Assembly (NCBI GenBank): GCA_017646335.1 | Contig: JAGCMT010000098.1 | Location: 1-55,603, forward strand | Direction of reading: 5' to 3' | DNA from: Burkholderiaceae bacterium | Lineage (GTDB): Bacteria; Pseudomonadota; Gammaproteobacteria; Burkholderiales; Burkholderiaceae_F | Length of the DNA stretch: 55,603 bases | Shown here: piece after piece, positions 18,285 to 26,122 of the stretch | How the letters are laid out: each line of letters starts with the position of its first letter | How positions within the stretch are numbered: the stretch's first letter is position 1 | The notes under the pieces: generated by a model | What the model was told of the DNA's origin: nothing | The model's database searches: none | The model's input: the letters and a program-made list of their open reading frames with translations, nothing else | Program-made: the position numbers and the translations under genes

Positions 18285-19286
18285 ATGAAAGTAGTACCGA
18301 ATACCGTCCGCGCCATGCTTGAGCCGATGATCAAAGCCAATGGCGGCTGGTGTAATACTCACGCTCACGCTGACCGCTCCTACACGTTGAGCCCGGAAGT
18401 GATGGATTTGCGTCGCAACTGCACGCTCCAACAAAAGTGGGACGCCCTTGACCGACTCAAGCGCGAATCGACGGTTGAAGATTTCTATGCTCGCTTGTCG
18501 ACGATGTTCGAATCCATGATCGACCAAGGTGTTACGTCTATGTGCACGTGGTTGGACGTCGACCCGCAAAGCCAAGACCGCGCCATCATCGCTGCCATGA
18601 AGGCTCGTGACCACTATAAGGATCAATTGACGATCAAGTTCGCCAACCAAACGTTGAAGGGCGTGATCGATCCGGAAGCTCGCAAGTGGTTTGACATCGG
18701 TGCCCAATTTGTGGACATCATCGGTGCTTTGCCCAAGCGTGACGAGCGCGACCACGGCAAGGCTGCAGAAGCTTGGGACATCATCATGGGCACGGCCAAG
18801 GAACAAGGCAAGATGGTCCATGCTCACGTTGACCAATTCAACCAAGCCAGCGAATACGAAACCGAACAAATGTGCTTGAAGACGATCGAATTCGGTATGC
18901 AAGGTCGCGTGGTCGGTGTTCACGGCATCTCCATCGGTGCTCACTCCAAGAAGTATCGTCAACGCCTCTATCAATTGATGCGCGAAGCTCAAGTGATGAT
19001 GATCGCTTGCCCGACGGCTTGGATTGATACGGCCCGTACGGAACTCGTCGGCCCGTTGCACAACTCCCTTACCCCGGTTGACGAATTGGTTCCGGCCGGC
19101 GTTCGCGTTGCTATCGGTACGGACAACGTGGCCGACGCAATGGTTCCGTGGAACGACGGTAACATGTGGCACGAATTGACCTTGATGGCTACGGGTTGCC
19201 GCTACGACCAATTCGAAGAACTTGTGGAAATTGCTACGAAGAGCGGCCGTATGGCTTTGGGCTTGGAACCGTACGTTGCGCTTTAA
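18285..19286 (+). CDS. Cytosine deaminase-like metal-dependent amidohydrolase
   Basis: Member of the amidohydrolase superfamily nearest CodA-type cytosine deaminases, but of unsure substrate. Metal ligands are visible as NTHAHAD (His26, His28), VHAHVDQ (His181), VHGISIGAHS (His213/His220) and GTDN (Asp280). In E. coli CodA the segment after the third ligand reads HCDE and its Glu217 is the proton shuttle; here it reads HVDQ, so the Glu position is Gln184. That casts doubt on simple cytosine deamination and leaves a ring-opening hydrolase possible. ATG 18285 follows GAAGAG; the longer frame (18234) would start inside the attenuator. It is 15 bp upstream of the pyrE-like gene and behind a pyr-type attenuator, so a role in pyrimidine supply is likely. 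Codon bias suggests strong expression. Confidence 0.8.
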   Translation: MKVVPNTVRAMLEPMIKANGGWCNTHAHADRSYTLSPEVMDLRRNCTLQQKWDALDRLKRESTVEDFYARLSTMFESMIDQGVTSMCTWLDVDPQSQDRAIIAAMKARDHYKDQLTIKFANQTLKGVIDPEARKWFDIGAQFVDIIGALPKRDERDHGKAAEAWDIIMGTAKEQGKMVHAHVDQFNQASEYETEQMCLKTIEFGMQGRVVGVHGISIGAHSKKYRQRLYQLMREAQVMMIACPTAWIDTARTELVGPLHNSLTPVDELVPAGVRVAIGTDNVADAMVPWNDGNMWHELTLMATGCRYDQFEELVEIATKSGRMALGLEPYVAL

Positions 19287-19301
19287 TAGGAGAATAAGAA
19301 A

Positions 19302-19973
19302 ATGCCCTCTATGCTTGCTGAAAACATTTTGACGGAAAATTTACTCTCCTTGAACGCCGTCTCTTTCTTGACCGAAGAACCGTTGCGTTTGCGCTCCGGT
19401 TTGGTTACGCCGATTTACATCGACAACCGTATGCTCATCGCTCATCCCGATGCATGGCATGACGTGATCGAAACCATGGCTTCCTTGATTGAAAAGTGGG
19501 GCTTGGAATATGACATCATCGCCGGTGTGGAAGCCGGTGGCTTGACGCACTCTGCCGCGTTGGCCTATCGCCTTTTCCGTCCGACGATTTATGTGCGTCA
19601 AAATGCAAAGACCTACGGCAACCTCCATCGTATCGAAGGCGGTAGCGTTAAGGGTAAGCGCGTTTTGATTATTGAAGACCACATCTCCACGGGCTTGTCT
19701 TGCTTGGATGCTATCAAGACGTTGCGCGAACAAGGCGCCATCGTGACGGACTGCGTCAGCATCACGAACTTCGACATGGCCGAAACGGCAACCCTCTTCG
19801 AAGAAGCCGGTGTGAAGATGCACCGCATGATCGCCTTCAACAAGGTTGTTGACAAGGCAATCGAAATGGGTCACATCACGGAAGAACAAAAGAAGACCAT
19901 TCAAGAATGGTTGAAGACGCCGTGGACGTGGGCAGCTCGCCAAGGGTTGGTCGCTGCTACGCGTGAAAACTAA
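19302..19973 (+). CDS. pyrE: Orotate phosphoribosyltransferase-like protein
   Basis: Type I phosphoribosyltransferase expected to make OMP from orotate and PRPP. The 223-aa protein has RLRSGLVTPIYIDNR (substrate loop, about residues 27-41), the IIAGVEAGGLTHS segment, VRQNAKTYGN (catalytic loop with its Lys) and the PRPP site VLIIEDHISTGLS (about 123-135). PRPP motifs are normally Asp/Glu-Asp rich with Thr-Gly; here it reads EDHISTG, so it fits. TAGGAG lies 9 nt upstream of ATG. It forms an operon with the amidohydrolase. It could instead act on another pyrimidine base, but the attenuator favours a biosynthetic or salvage role. Confidence 0.85.
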   Translation: MPSMLAENILTENLLSLNAVSFLTEEPLRLRSGLVTPIYIDNRMLIAHPDAWHDVIETMASLIEKWGLEYDIIAGVEAGGLTHSAALAYRLFRPTIYVRQNAKTYGNLHRIEGGSVKGKRVLIIEDHISTGLSCLDAIKTLREQGAIVTDCVSITNFDMAETATLFEEAGVKMHRMIAFNKVVDKAIEMGHITEEQKKTIQEWLKTPWTWAARQGLVAATREN

Positions 19974-19980
19974 TCGTGAA

Positions 19981-20046
19981 TAAGCCATCGTTTCGATGGC
20001 TTACCACACCAACGAAAAGCCCCGTTCGCTGAACGGGGCTTTCGTT
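19981..20046. terminator. Double hairpin between pyrE and tctA
   Basis: Two perfect dyads: TAAGCCATCG/CGATGGCTTA (19981-20003) directly after the pyrE stop, and AAAGCCCCGTTC/GAACGGGGCTTT (20016-20042). The second lies between the convergent genes and probably terminates both. T tails are short. Confidence 0.75.
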
Positions 20047-20061
20047 TAGGGCTTATAGCGA

Positions 20062-22047
20062 TCAGATAAGCCAGCCCATCGGCAATTGCAAACTCAAGAA
20101 CATGCCAAAAATGCCATAGATCATGCCGAGCGTGACGATCGGCAAAATCACCATCGCCCAACTCATTCGACAGCCTCGCAAGTACCAAACCGTTGCCATC
20201 AAGAAGAGCAATGCACTGGAGTAGAAGCCCAAATACGGGATAATCAAAACCCACAAGAAGAGCAACACAAAAACGAAGCATTCTCGACGATAACGAGTAA
20301 AGAACGGGATGACATATTCATCACGACGCTTTTGACGATATTGCATCCAACTCAAAATCAACGAACCGAGAGCAAAGAAACCTAAGCCGACAATCATGAT
20401 TTGAGGAATCAAACGACTACCGATCGGATCCCAACGGCTAGAACCCGGCAACTCCAACGAACCCAAGTAGAAACCGACTGCAACAAAGACCAAAACTGCC
20501 GAAAACTTAATACTCAGCGTGATCGTTTCTTTGGATTCTTGTTGAGCTTCGATTGCATTTTGCTTCTTACTCTTTTGATATTGCCAACCGCAGTAAACAA
20601 TCGACAAGACCGTCAAAGCCATGAAGAACGCAGAGATCGGGCGGGTGAAGAATAACGTCCAGTCACTATCGATGGAGAATGCTTGACGCAAGTTTTCTTC
20701 ACACATACCGCCCAAGAGCAAGCCGATAACGATCGGAGCCAAGGGATAACCGGCGCGATCCATCACAAAACCCACAACACCAAGCGCCACAAACAACCAA
20801 ATATCGAACGTTTGGTTATTCAATGCAAAGCAACCGATTGCGCACATCAACAACACGATCGGAATCATGCCCCATTGCGGGCATTGAGTCAGACGCAAGA
20901 ACACGCGACTACCGGCCCCCAATTGAATGGCAATCATGAAGAAGTGAGCCACGAAATAGACGACAAAGAGGCCATAAACCAGCATGGCACTGTCTTTAAA
21001 GAGCGCCGGGCCCGGCGGAATGGAGTGCACCATTAACACGCCTAGCAACACGGCATCGGACGCCGTCCCTGGAATGCCCAAAGCCAAAGTCGGGATCAAA
21101 CCGCCACCGGCGCAAGCATTGTTACCCGACTCGGAAGCAACCACCCCATCAGGGCAGCCTTTGCCGAATTGTTCCGGAGTCTTGGAATAACGCTTTGCTT
21201 GGTCATAGGCTAAGAAGTTAGCCACGGAACCGCCTTCACCCGGCAAGGCACCCACAAAAGACCCGAACAAGCTCGAGCGAATCAAATTCCACCAATTGCT
21301 ACGAAGACCCTTGAAAACTTTGCGATAAGGAATTCGAACTTCGTTTTCATGGAATTCAGTCTTTGTGGCTTGCACCTTCGGCGTTTGCATCCCGGCCAAA
21401 AGACTCGGCAAAGCAAACAAACCCACCAAAACCGGCAAAAGACTAAAACCGGACAAAAGCTCCGGCATATCAAACGTGAATCGAACCAAACCGCCCGTAT
21501 TATCGGTGCCGACCATCGACATCACCAAGCCCAAAAAGCCACTGGCCATGCCTTTAAAGAATGACTTGCCGCCCAAAGAGGCAATCAACGTCAACGAAAA
21601 GAAGATAAGGCCGAAAAGCTCCCACGGCCCGAACTTCAAACCGAATTCGGACACCGGCTTAATAAAGAGGACCATAATGATCCCGCCGATGATCCCGCCA
21701 AAGAATGAAGCGAAAATACCCAAACCCAGCGCTTCACCGGCTCGACCGGACTTGGCCATCGGATACCCGTCAAACACGGTACAAATCGAACTGGGCGTCC
21801 CCGGAATCCCCAACAAAATGCCGGAAATCTGACCACCGGAGAAACCGCCGACATACACGCCAATCAACGTTGAAAGGCCTTCCAACGGACTCATCGCAAA
21901 CGTAAAGGGGAAAACCAATACGATGGCCATCAAGATAGTGAAACCAGGGATGGCCGCTGCAACGATACCGACAAGCGTCCCGATGAATGCCAAGAACATG
22001 ACATTCCAACTAAATGCCTGCGAGCATAATTCAGCAAGAAATTCCAC
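20062..22047 (-). CDS. tctA: Tripartite tricarboxylate transporter, TctA-TctB fusion permease
   Basis: Inner-membrane part of a TTT-type importer for citrate-like carboxylates. Residues 1 to about 500 are TctA: GTLVGIVAAAIPGFT, GGFSGGQISGILLGIPGTPSS, DGYPMAKSGRAGEALG and the second-half repeat GALPGEGGSVANFLAYDQAK with ALGIPGTASDAVLLG. From about residue 510 a further 150 residues with four hydrophobic segments (starting near IKFSAVLVFVAVGFYLG) resemble the small TctB subunit, normally a separate protein of about 150 aa. So this looks like a natural A-B fusion. The start is GTG, 7 nt after AAGGA. TctC lies upstream on the same strand, with a hairpin between. Substrate not readable. Confidence 0.9.
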   Translation of the reverse strand: MEFLAELCSQAFSWNVMFLAFIGTLVGIVAAAIPGFTILMAIVLVFPFTFAMSPLEGLSTLIGVYVGGFSGGQISGILLGIPGTPSSICTVFDGYPMAKSGRAGEALGLGIFASFFGGIIGGIIMVLFIKPVSEFGLKFGPWELFGLIFFSLTLIASLGGKSFFKGMASGFLGLVMSMVGTDNTGGLVRFTFDMPELLSGFSLLPVLVGLFALPSLLAGMQTPKVQATKTEFHENEVRIPYRKVFKGLRSNWWNLIRSSLFGSFVGALPGEGGSVANFLAYDQAKRYSKTPEQFGKGCPDGVVASESGNNACAGGGLIPTLALGIPGTASDAVLLGVLMVHSIPPGPALFKDSAMLVYGLFVVYFVAHFFMIAIQLGAGSRVFLRLTQCPQWGMIPIVLLMCAIGCFALNNQTFDIWLFVALGVVGFVMDRAGYPLAPIVIGLLLGGMCEENLRQAFSIDSDWTLFFTRPISAFFMALTVLSIVYCGWQYQKSKKQNAIEAQQESKETITLSIKFSAVLVFVAVGFYLGSLELPGSSRWDPIGSRLIPQIMIVGLGFFALGSLILSWMQYRQKRRDEYVIPFFTRYRRECFVFVLLFLWVLIIPYLGFYSSALLFLMATVWYLRGCRMSWAMVILPIVTLGMIYGIFGMFLSLQLPMGWLI

Positions 22048-22075
22048 GACCCATTCCTTTCTAGTAGAGACAAAG

Positions 22076-22108
22076 AAAAGGGGCTGAGGTAACTCAGACC
22101 CCCTTTTT
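22076..22108 (-). terminator. Intercistronic hairpin between tctC and tctA
   Basis: On the minus strand the stem AAAAGGGG..CTGAG / CTCAG..CCCCTTTT (with a 2-nt bulge, TTAC loop) ends in a T-rich tail. It lies after the binding-protein gene and likely lowers expression of the large permease. Confidence 0.75.
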
Positions 22109-22121
22109 CTTCACTTAAAAA

Positions 22122-23084
22122 TTACTTTTGTTGTGCAAATGCTGCCTTATAGATCTCATTGAGCTTGCCGAAGTGTTCCTTCGTTTGTTCCGGATTCAAA
22201 TAAAGCATTTGGTTGCCCAAATCTTCAATCTTCTTAACCACGGCAGGATCCTTACAGGCAGCTTCATAAGCCTTGGCGATCTTATCGATCACGTGCTTAG
22301 GCGTTCCCTTCGGCGCAAACACTGCACGCGTCACAGCCAAGTTCACGTCATAGCCCAATTCTTTTTGCGTCGGAACATTGGCGATTTGATCAAGGCGAGT
22401 CGGGTTAGAAACGGCCAAGAATTGCATACGACCGTCCTTAACATATTCGATATTGGACGGAACGTCACCGGAAACCATATCAATGTGCTTACCCAAAATA
22501 GCCTTCACTTGCGGGCCGGAACCATTGATGATCACAACACGGAAATCTTTATTGAAATCCAAACCGGCCGTACGAGCGATTTCAGACCAAAGGACGTACT
22601 GCACCGAAGCGGGCGTCATACCGATGACTACCTTACCCGGATTCTTCTTGGCATAGTCAATCATCTCTTGGTAGCCCTTAAACGGCGTATGGGTACCGGC
22701 CGTGATCGTAAACGGCGTGGCAGCCAAAGTACAAACCGGCTCAAAAGCTTCCAAACCGAAATTGACCATACCGCCATAATAGGTCGTCATCATGAATTCA
22801 TGACCACCCAAAAGGGTATAACCGTCAGCCTTTTGTCCCTTCACAAACGTAGAGCCCTTCGAACCACCGGCACCGCCCATATTCATCGGAACGATCGACT
22901 TGCCAAGCTTGGCTTCTGCAGCTTCTGAAATCACACGAAACACAACGTCCGTTGCACCACCGGGAGCAAACGGAATAATCAACTTCACTTCACGAGACGG
23001 AAATTGATCGGCTGCAAAACTCGGAGAAATCGAACCCAACGCAAGAGCCAAACTACATGCGGCTAAAAACTGACGCTTTTTCAT
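22122..23084 (-). CDS. tctC: TctC/BugE-type periplasmic carboxylate-binding protein
   Basis: Periplasmic receptor for a tripartite tricarboxylate transporter. The 320-aa precursor has a signal peptide (MKKRQFLAACSLALALGSIS, cleavage near SFA-A at about residue 24), then FPSREVKLIIPFAPGGATDVVFRV, the family start motif, and GGAGGSKGSTFV in the ligand loop. ATG at 23084 is chosen over an earlier in-frame start because GGAGG lies 4-5 nt upstream. It is followed by a hairpin and then the fused TctAB permease, so the three functions form one locus. Bug-family ligands include citrate, glutamate and aromatic acids. Confidence 0.93.
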   Translation of the reverse strand: MKKRQFLAACSLALALGSISPSFAADQFPSREVKLIIPFAPGGATDVVFRVISEAAEAKLGKSIVPMNMGGAGGSKGSTFVKGQKADGYTLLGGHEFMMTTYYGGMVNFGLEAFEPVCTLAATPFTITAGTHTPFKGYQEMIDYAKKNPGKVVIGMTPASVQYVLWSEIARTAGLDFNKDFRVVIINGSGPQVKAILGKHIDMVSGDVPSNIEYVKDGRMQFLAVSNPTRLDQIANVPTQKELGYDVNLAVTRAVFAPKGTPKHVIDKIAKAYEAACKDPAVVKKIEDLGNQMLYLNPEQTKEHFGKLNEIYKAAFAQQK

Positions 23085-23133
23085 AAAACCTCCAGACAAT
23101 CCCAAATAGTCTGAGAGTTATTTTGCCTTATCA

Positions 23134-23162
23134 ATCATCGAACTATGGTCATTTTCGGTCAA
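23134..23162 (-). promoter_or_regulatory. Probable sigma-70 promoter of tctC
   Basis: On the minus strand TTGACC (-35, 23157-23162) and GATGAT (-10, 23134-23139) are separated by exactly 17 bp, 50 bp upstream of the tctC start. The -10 is weak. Confidence 0.45.
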
Positions 23163-23224
23163 AATTTTGCCATTCTCTAAACACTAGTGCTTACAGGTTT
23201 TATCTAAGACAATCTCCACGGATA

Positions 23225-23263
23225 TAAAAAAAACGATGCCAAAGAGAATCTTTAGCATCGTTT
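23225..23263 (-). terminator. Terminator of the efflux operon
   Basis: A 15-bp stem (23249-23263 with 23231-23245) is fully paired only as minus-strand RNA, where the single mismatch becomes G-U, and is followed by eight U's. It lies 20 bp after the binding-protein gene, the last of the efflux operon. Confidence 0.92.
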
Positions 23264-23283
23264 CGAGAGAAAACCAACAAAAA

Positions 23284-24216
23284 TCAACGGAAGAGTAACG
23301 ACTCAACATCCACAGATTGTTTCATCATTTTTTCCTTCAAGAGGAACGCTTGATTAACGTTCATTGCATCGATATCAGCTTGCGTGATTGTGGAATAGAA
23401 ATTGGCCCATGATGCCAATTCGCGAGCTTGTTCCACAGAAATTCCGTGCTCCTTAGCACCAATAGACAGAGCCGCATCAAAATTTCCTTCAATCCACGCG
23501 AGCGCTTCACGATTAACCTTGACGACTCGTCGAACCACTTCCGGATAAGCCTTGGCAAAACGCTCACTCACAGCCATGACCAAATTCGTATCCACATAAC
23601 CGCCGGCGCGAGTCAAAACCCGATGCCCAACGGAGGCAGCCTTTTGAATGCCCGGACCGACAAGAAGGGCCGCATCGGCATGCCACGTCAACAACGCGGT
23701 CAAACTCGCCGGCAAATTCATGGAAATCAGTTCGATATCGCTGGCCGACATCCCCTCTTTTGCCAAAGCCGCCACCAACAAATGATGTAAAACCGTCCCC
23801 TTGGGGCCTACCACGCGCTTGCCCTTTAAGTCTTTTACCGACTCGATCTTGCTATTTTTCGCCGTCACAATGGCAAAAATATCATTGGGATGAGCAACTC
23901 CATCCGCAATCAAAATACGGTTACCGGCACCGTTGGCAATCAGCAACGTGCTTGTATTCATTGCCGCAACCATATCCAAATCACCCGCCATCAACCCGCG
24001 GACCTGATTCAGGCCGGCTTTAATCGGAACCCAATTGACCTTGATGCCTTCCTTGGAAAATTCCTTTTCCAATAGCCCCTGTGTTTTCATCACGATGTTC
24101 TGCAGATTGAAGGGGGCTTTGACATACGTAATGTTGAGTGTTTGAGGCATGGGAGCCGCCCATGCCCAAACACTAACAACCAAGCTGAGAAGAAATACCA
24201 AACAACGATTCATCAT
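23284..24216 (-). CDS. SsuA/TauA-like periplasmic binding protein encoded in an efflux operon
   Basis: Solute-binding protein of the nitrate/sulfonate/taurine class (NMT1/THI5-like). The 310-aa precursor starts with a signal peptide (MMNRCLVFLLSLVVSVWAWA, cleavage near AWA-A), then LNITYVKAPFNLQNIVMKTQ, a GDLDMVAAMNTSTLLIANG lobe segment and SVKDLKGKRVVGPKGTVLHHLL, the usual hinge motif. Its ATG overlaps the MacB-type permease stop as ATGA, so translation is coupled. No importer permease or importer ATPase of the Ssu/Tau class is nearby; the only ABC partners are the MacB-like efflux subunits. It may therefore capture a substrate in the periplasm for export. This role is inference. Confidence 0.85.
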   Translation of the reverse strand: MMNRCLVFLLSLVVSVWAWAAPMPQTLNITYVKAPFNLQNIVMKTQGLLEKEFSKEGIKVNWVPIKAGLNQVRGLMAGDLDMVAAMNTSTLLIANGAGNRILIADGVAHPNDIFAIVTAKNSKIESVKDLKGKRVVGPKGTVLHHLLVAALAKEGMSASDIELISMNLPASLTALLTWHADAALLVGPGIQKAASVGHRVLTRAGGYVDTNLVMAVSERFAKAYPEVVRRVVKVNREALAWIEGNFDAALSIGAKEHGISVEQARELASWANFYSTITQADIDAMNVNQAFLLKEKMMKQSVDVESLLFR

Positions 24217-25418
24217 TCGTGTCGCACTGCCTCAATAGGATCCATTTGAGCGGCTCGTCGTGCCGGGAAATAGCCGAACACAATACCGGTCAAAGCGGCA
24301 AAACCAAAAGCAACCACATTGATAAAGGGGTCGAATATAAAGGGAACTCCCATCACCCCAGCCAAAACGATCGAGCCGACCAAAGCGATGACAACACCCA
24401 ACAATCCGCCTAAACAACCCAATACGATTGCCTCAATCAAAAACTGCATGAGAACTTCTCGAGCCAGTGCACCGATTGCCAAACGGATGCCAATTTCTCG
24501 AGTTCGTTCCGTCACGCTCACTAACATGATATTCATAATACCAATACCACCGACAATGAGACTAACGGCTGCAACGGCACCCAAAAGCATCGTCATAATT
24601 TCCGTCGTACTGGAAACCCGTTTTGCCAACTCTTCGGTATCCAAAATCGAGAAATTATCCTCATCGTTGTAGGAAAGCGAACGGCGTTCACGCATCAACT
24701 GACGCAAACTTTCAGTGAGCATTTCTCGATCAAATTCGGGATCAACAGCCACCGAAATTGAAGAGATACGATTGTTACCCGCCACTCGTCGTTGGAACGT
24801 TTGGATGGGCATCACAACCAAATCGTCTTGATCCCCACCAAATGCCGATTGCCCTTTCGCCTCCAACATGCCGATAATGCGACAAGAAAAACTCCCCGTA
24901 CGCAACATCTGACCAATGGGATTAACCGTACCAAAAATTTCTTTCTGAATCGTTGCACCAATCACGCAAACGGCCGATCCAGCACGCTCCTCTGTCGACT
25001 CAAAATAACGCCCGGCCGTCAGCGGTCGATTATCCAATTCGAAATATTGGTTGGAACTACCAATGACTTGAGTCGTCCAGTTCTTGCCTTGAGCAACAAC
25101 CGTCATTGATTGAGAGCGTTGCGGTGCCACGTTTTTCACACCGGCAATCTGCGATTGAATGGCGTCAACGTCTTCCAACTTAAAAGTCGGTGCACCGGCG
25201 GCTCGTCCCGGCCCCATTCGTTGCCCCGGTCGAATCGTCAACTGATTGCTACCAAGGCTTTCAATTTGCTCACGAACGGCTTGTGTTGCACCATTACCGA
25301 CCGTCACCATCGTAATGACGGCTGCCACACCGATCACAATCCCCAAAACCGTCAACAGCGATCGCATCGGATTGCGAAAAATCTGCCGCAAGGCAAGCCA
25401 CAAAGCATTCATTAACAT
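24213..25418 (-). CDS. MacB-type ABC efflux permease (separate membrane subunit)
   Basis: Mechanotransmission-type ABC membrane subunit. The 401-aa protein has a first helix (LLTVLGIVIGVAAVITMVTVG, residues about 21-41), a 200-residue periplasmic MacB_PCD domain, then three helices of the FtsX domain with GGIGIMNIMLVSVTERTREIGIR and the C-terminal FPARRAAQMDPIEAVRHE. In E. coli MacB the ATPase is fused in front; here it is a separate upstream gene. ATG at 25418 follows GAGG by 7 nt; a TTG four codons earlier is the alternative. It lies between its ATPase (8 bp gap) and the binding protein (4 bp overlap). Confidence 0.92.
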   Translation of the reverse strand: MLMNALWLALRQIFRNPMRSLLTVLGIVIGVAAVITMVTVGNGATQAVREQIESLGSNQLTIRPGQRMGPGRAAGAPTFKLEDVDAIQSQIAGVKNVAPQRSQSMTVVAQGKNWTTQVIGSSNQYFELDNRPLTAGRYFESTEERAGSAVCVIGATIQKEIFGTVNPIGQMLRTGSFSCRIIGMLEAKGQSAFGGDQDDLVVMPIQTFQRRVAGNNRISSISVAVDPEFDREMLTESLRQLMRERRSLSYNDEDNFSILDTEELAKRVSSTTEIMTMLLGAVAAVSLIVGGIGIMNIMLVSVTERTREIGIRLAIGALAREVLMQFLIEAIVLGCLGGLLGVVIALVGSIVLAGVMGVPFIFDPFINVVAFGFAALTGIVFGYFPARRAAQMDPIEAVRHE

Positions 25419-25426
25419 GGCAAACC

Positions 25427-26110
25427 TCAACTCTTTTCAATCATCCCGTCTCGGAACATCACAATACGTTTGGCAAATTTAGCCATTTCCGGTTCGTGAG
25501 TCACCAAGCCGATCGTAATACCATCTTCCTCATTGAGAGCCTGAAGCAATTGCATAATTTCAACGCTTCGATGAGAGTCCAAACTACCCGTCGGTTCATC
25601 GGCCAGAAGCAATAGCGGTTTGCTCACAATGGCTCGAGCGATGGCAACGCGTTGTTGTTGCCCACCGGACAGCTCTGCCGGTGTATGGTGTTCCCAAGGC
25701 AATAAACCCACTCGATCAAGCGCCGCCCGCGCTAAGCGATGACGCTCTTCGGTTTCAATACCTCGATAAAGTAAAGGCAGCTCGACATTTTCCAATGCCG
25801 TCGTTCGCGCCAATAAGTTAAATCCTTGGAAAACGAACCCAAAATACTGACGACGTAAGATCGATCGTTCATCGCGACTCAATGATTCAACATGAACCCC
25901 TTGAAACAAATACTCGCCATACGTCGGCGTATCAAGCGCACCGATAATATTCATACACGTTGACTTGCCGGAACCCGACGGTCCCATCACCGCAACAAAA
26001 TCACCTTGTTCGATGGTGAAATCAACGCCTTTTAATGCATCAAAGGCGGCTTCGCCTTGACCGTAACGCTTGCCGATGCCTCGCAATTCAACCAAAGGGA
26101 CCTTATCCAT
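25427..26110 (-). CDS. MacB-type ABC efflux ATPase (LolD/MacB class)
   Basis: ATP-binding subunit of the efflux ABC pump. The 227-aa protein has Walker [10 protein letters not shown] (about residues 42-50), the family [15 protein letters not shown] segment, signature LSGGQQQR (about 145), Walker [13 protein letters not shown] and the switch His in [13 protein letters not shown] lies 5 nt upstream of ATG. It starts 12 bp after macA and is followed closely by the membrane subunit, so the two make a split MacB. Confidence 0.93.
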   Translation of the reverse strand: MDKVPLVELRGIGKRYGQGEAAFDALKGVDFTIEQGDFVAVMGPSGSGKSTCMNIIGALDTPTYGEYLFQGVHVESLSRDERSILRRQYFGFVFQGFNLLARTTALENVELPLLYRGIETEERHRLARAALDRVGLLPWEHHTPAELSGGQQQRVAIARAIVSKPLLLLADEPTGSLDSHRSVEIMQLLQALNEEDGITIGLVTHEPEMAKFAKRIVMFRDGMIEKS

Positions 26111-26122
26111 ACGACCCTCCCA

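Noticed and set aside
24213-26110. MacB gene broken into two by a frameshift
   Set aside because: Each part has its own stop, start and ribosome site (GAGG and GGAGG). Split MacB-type pumps are common, so this is a natural two-gene form.
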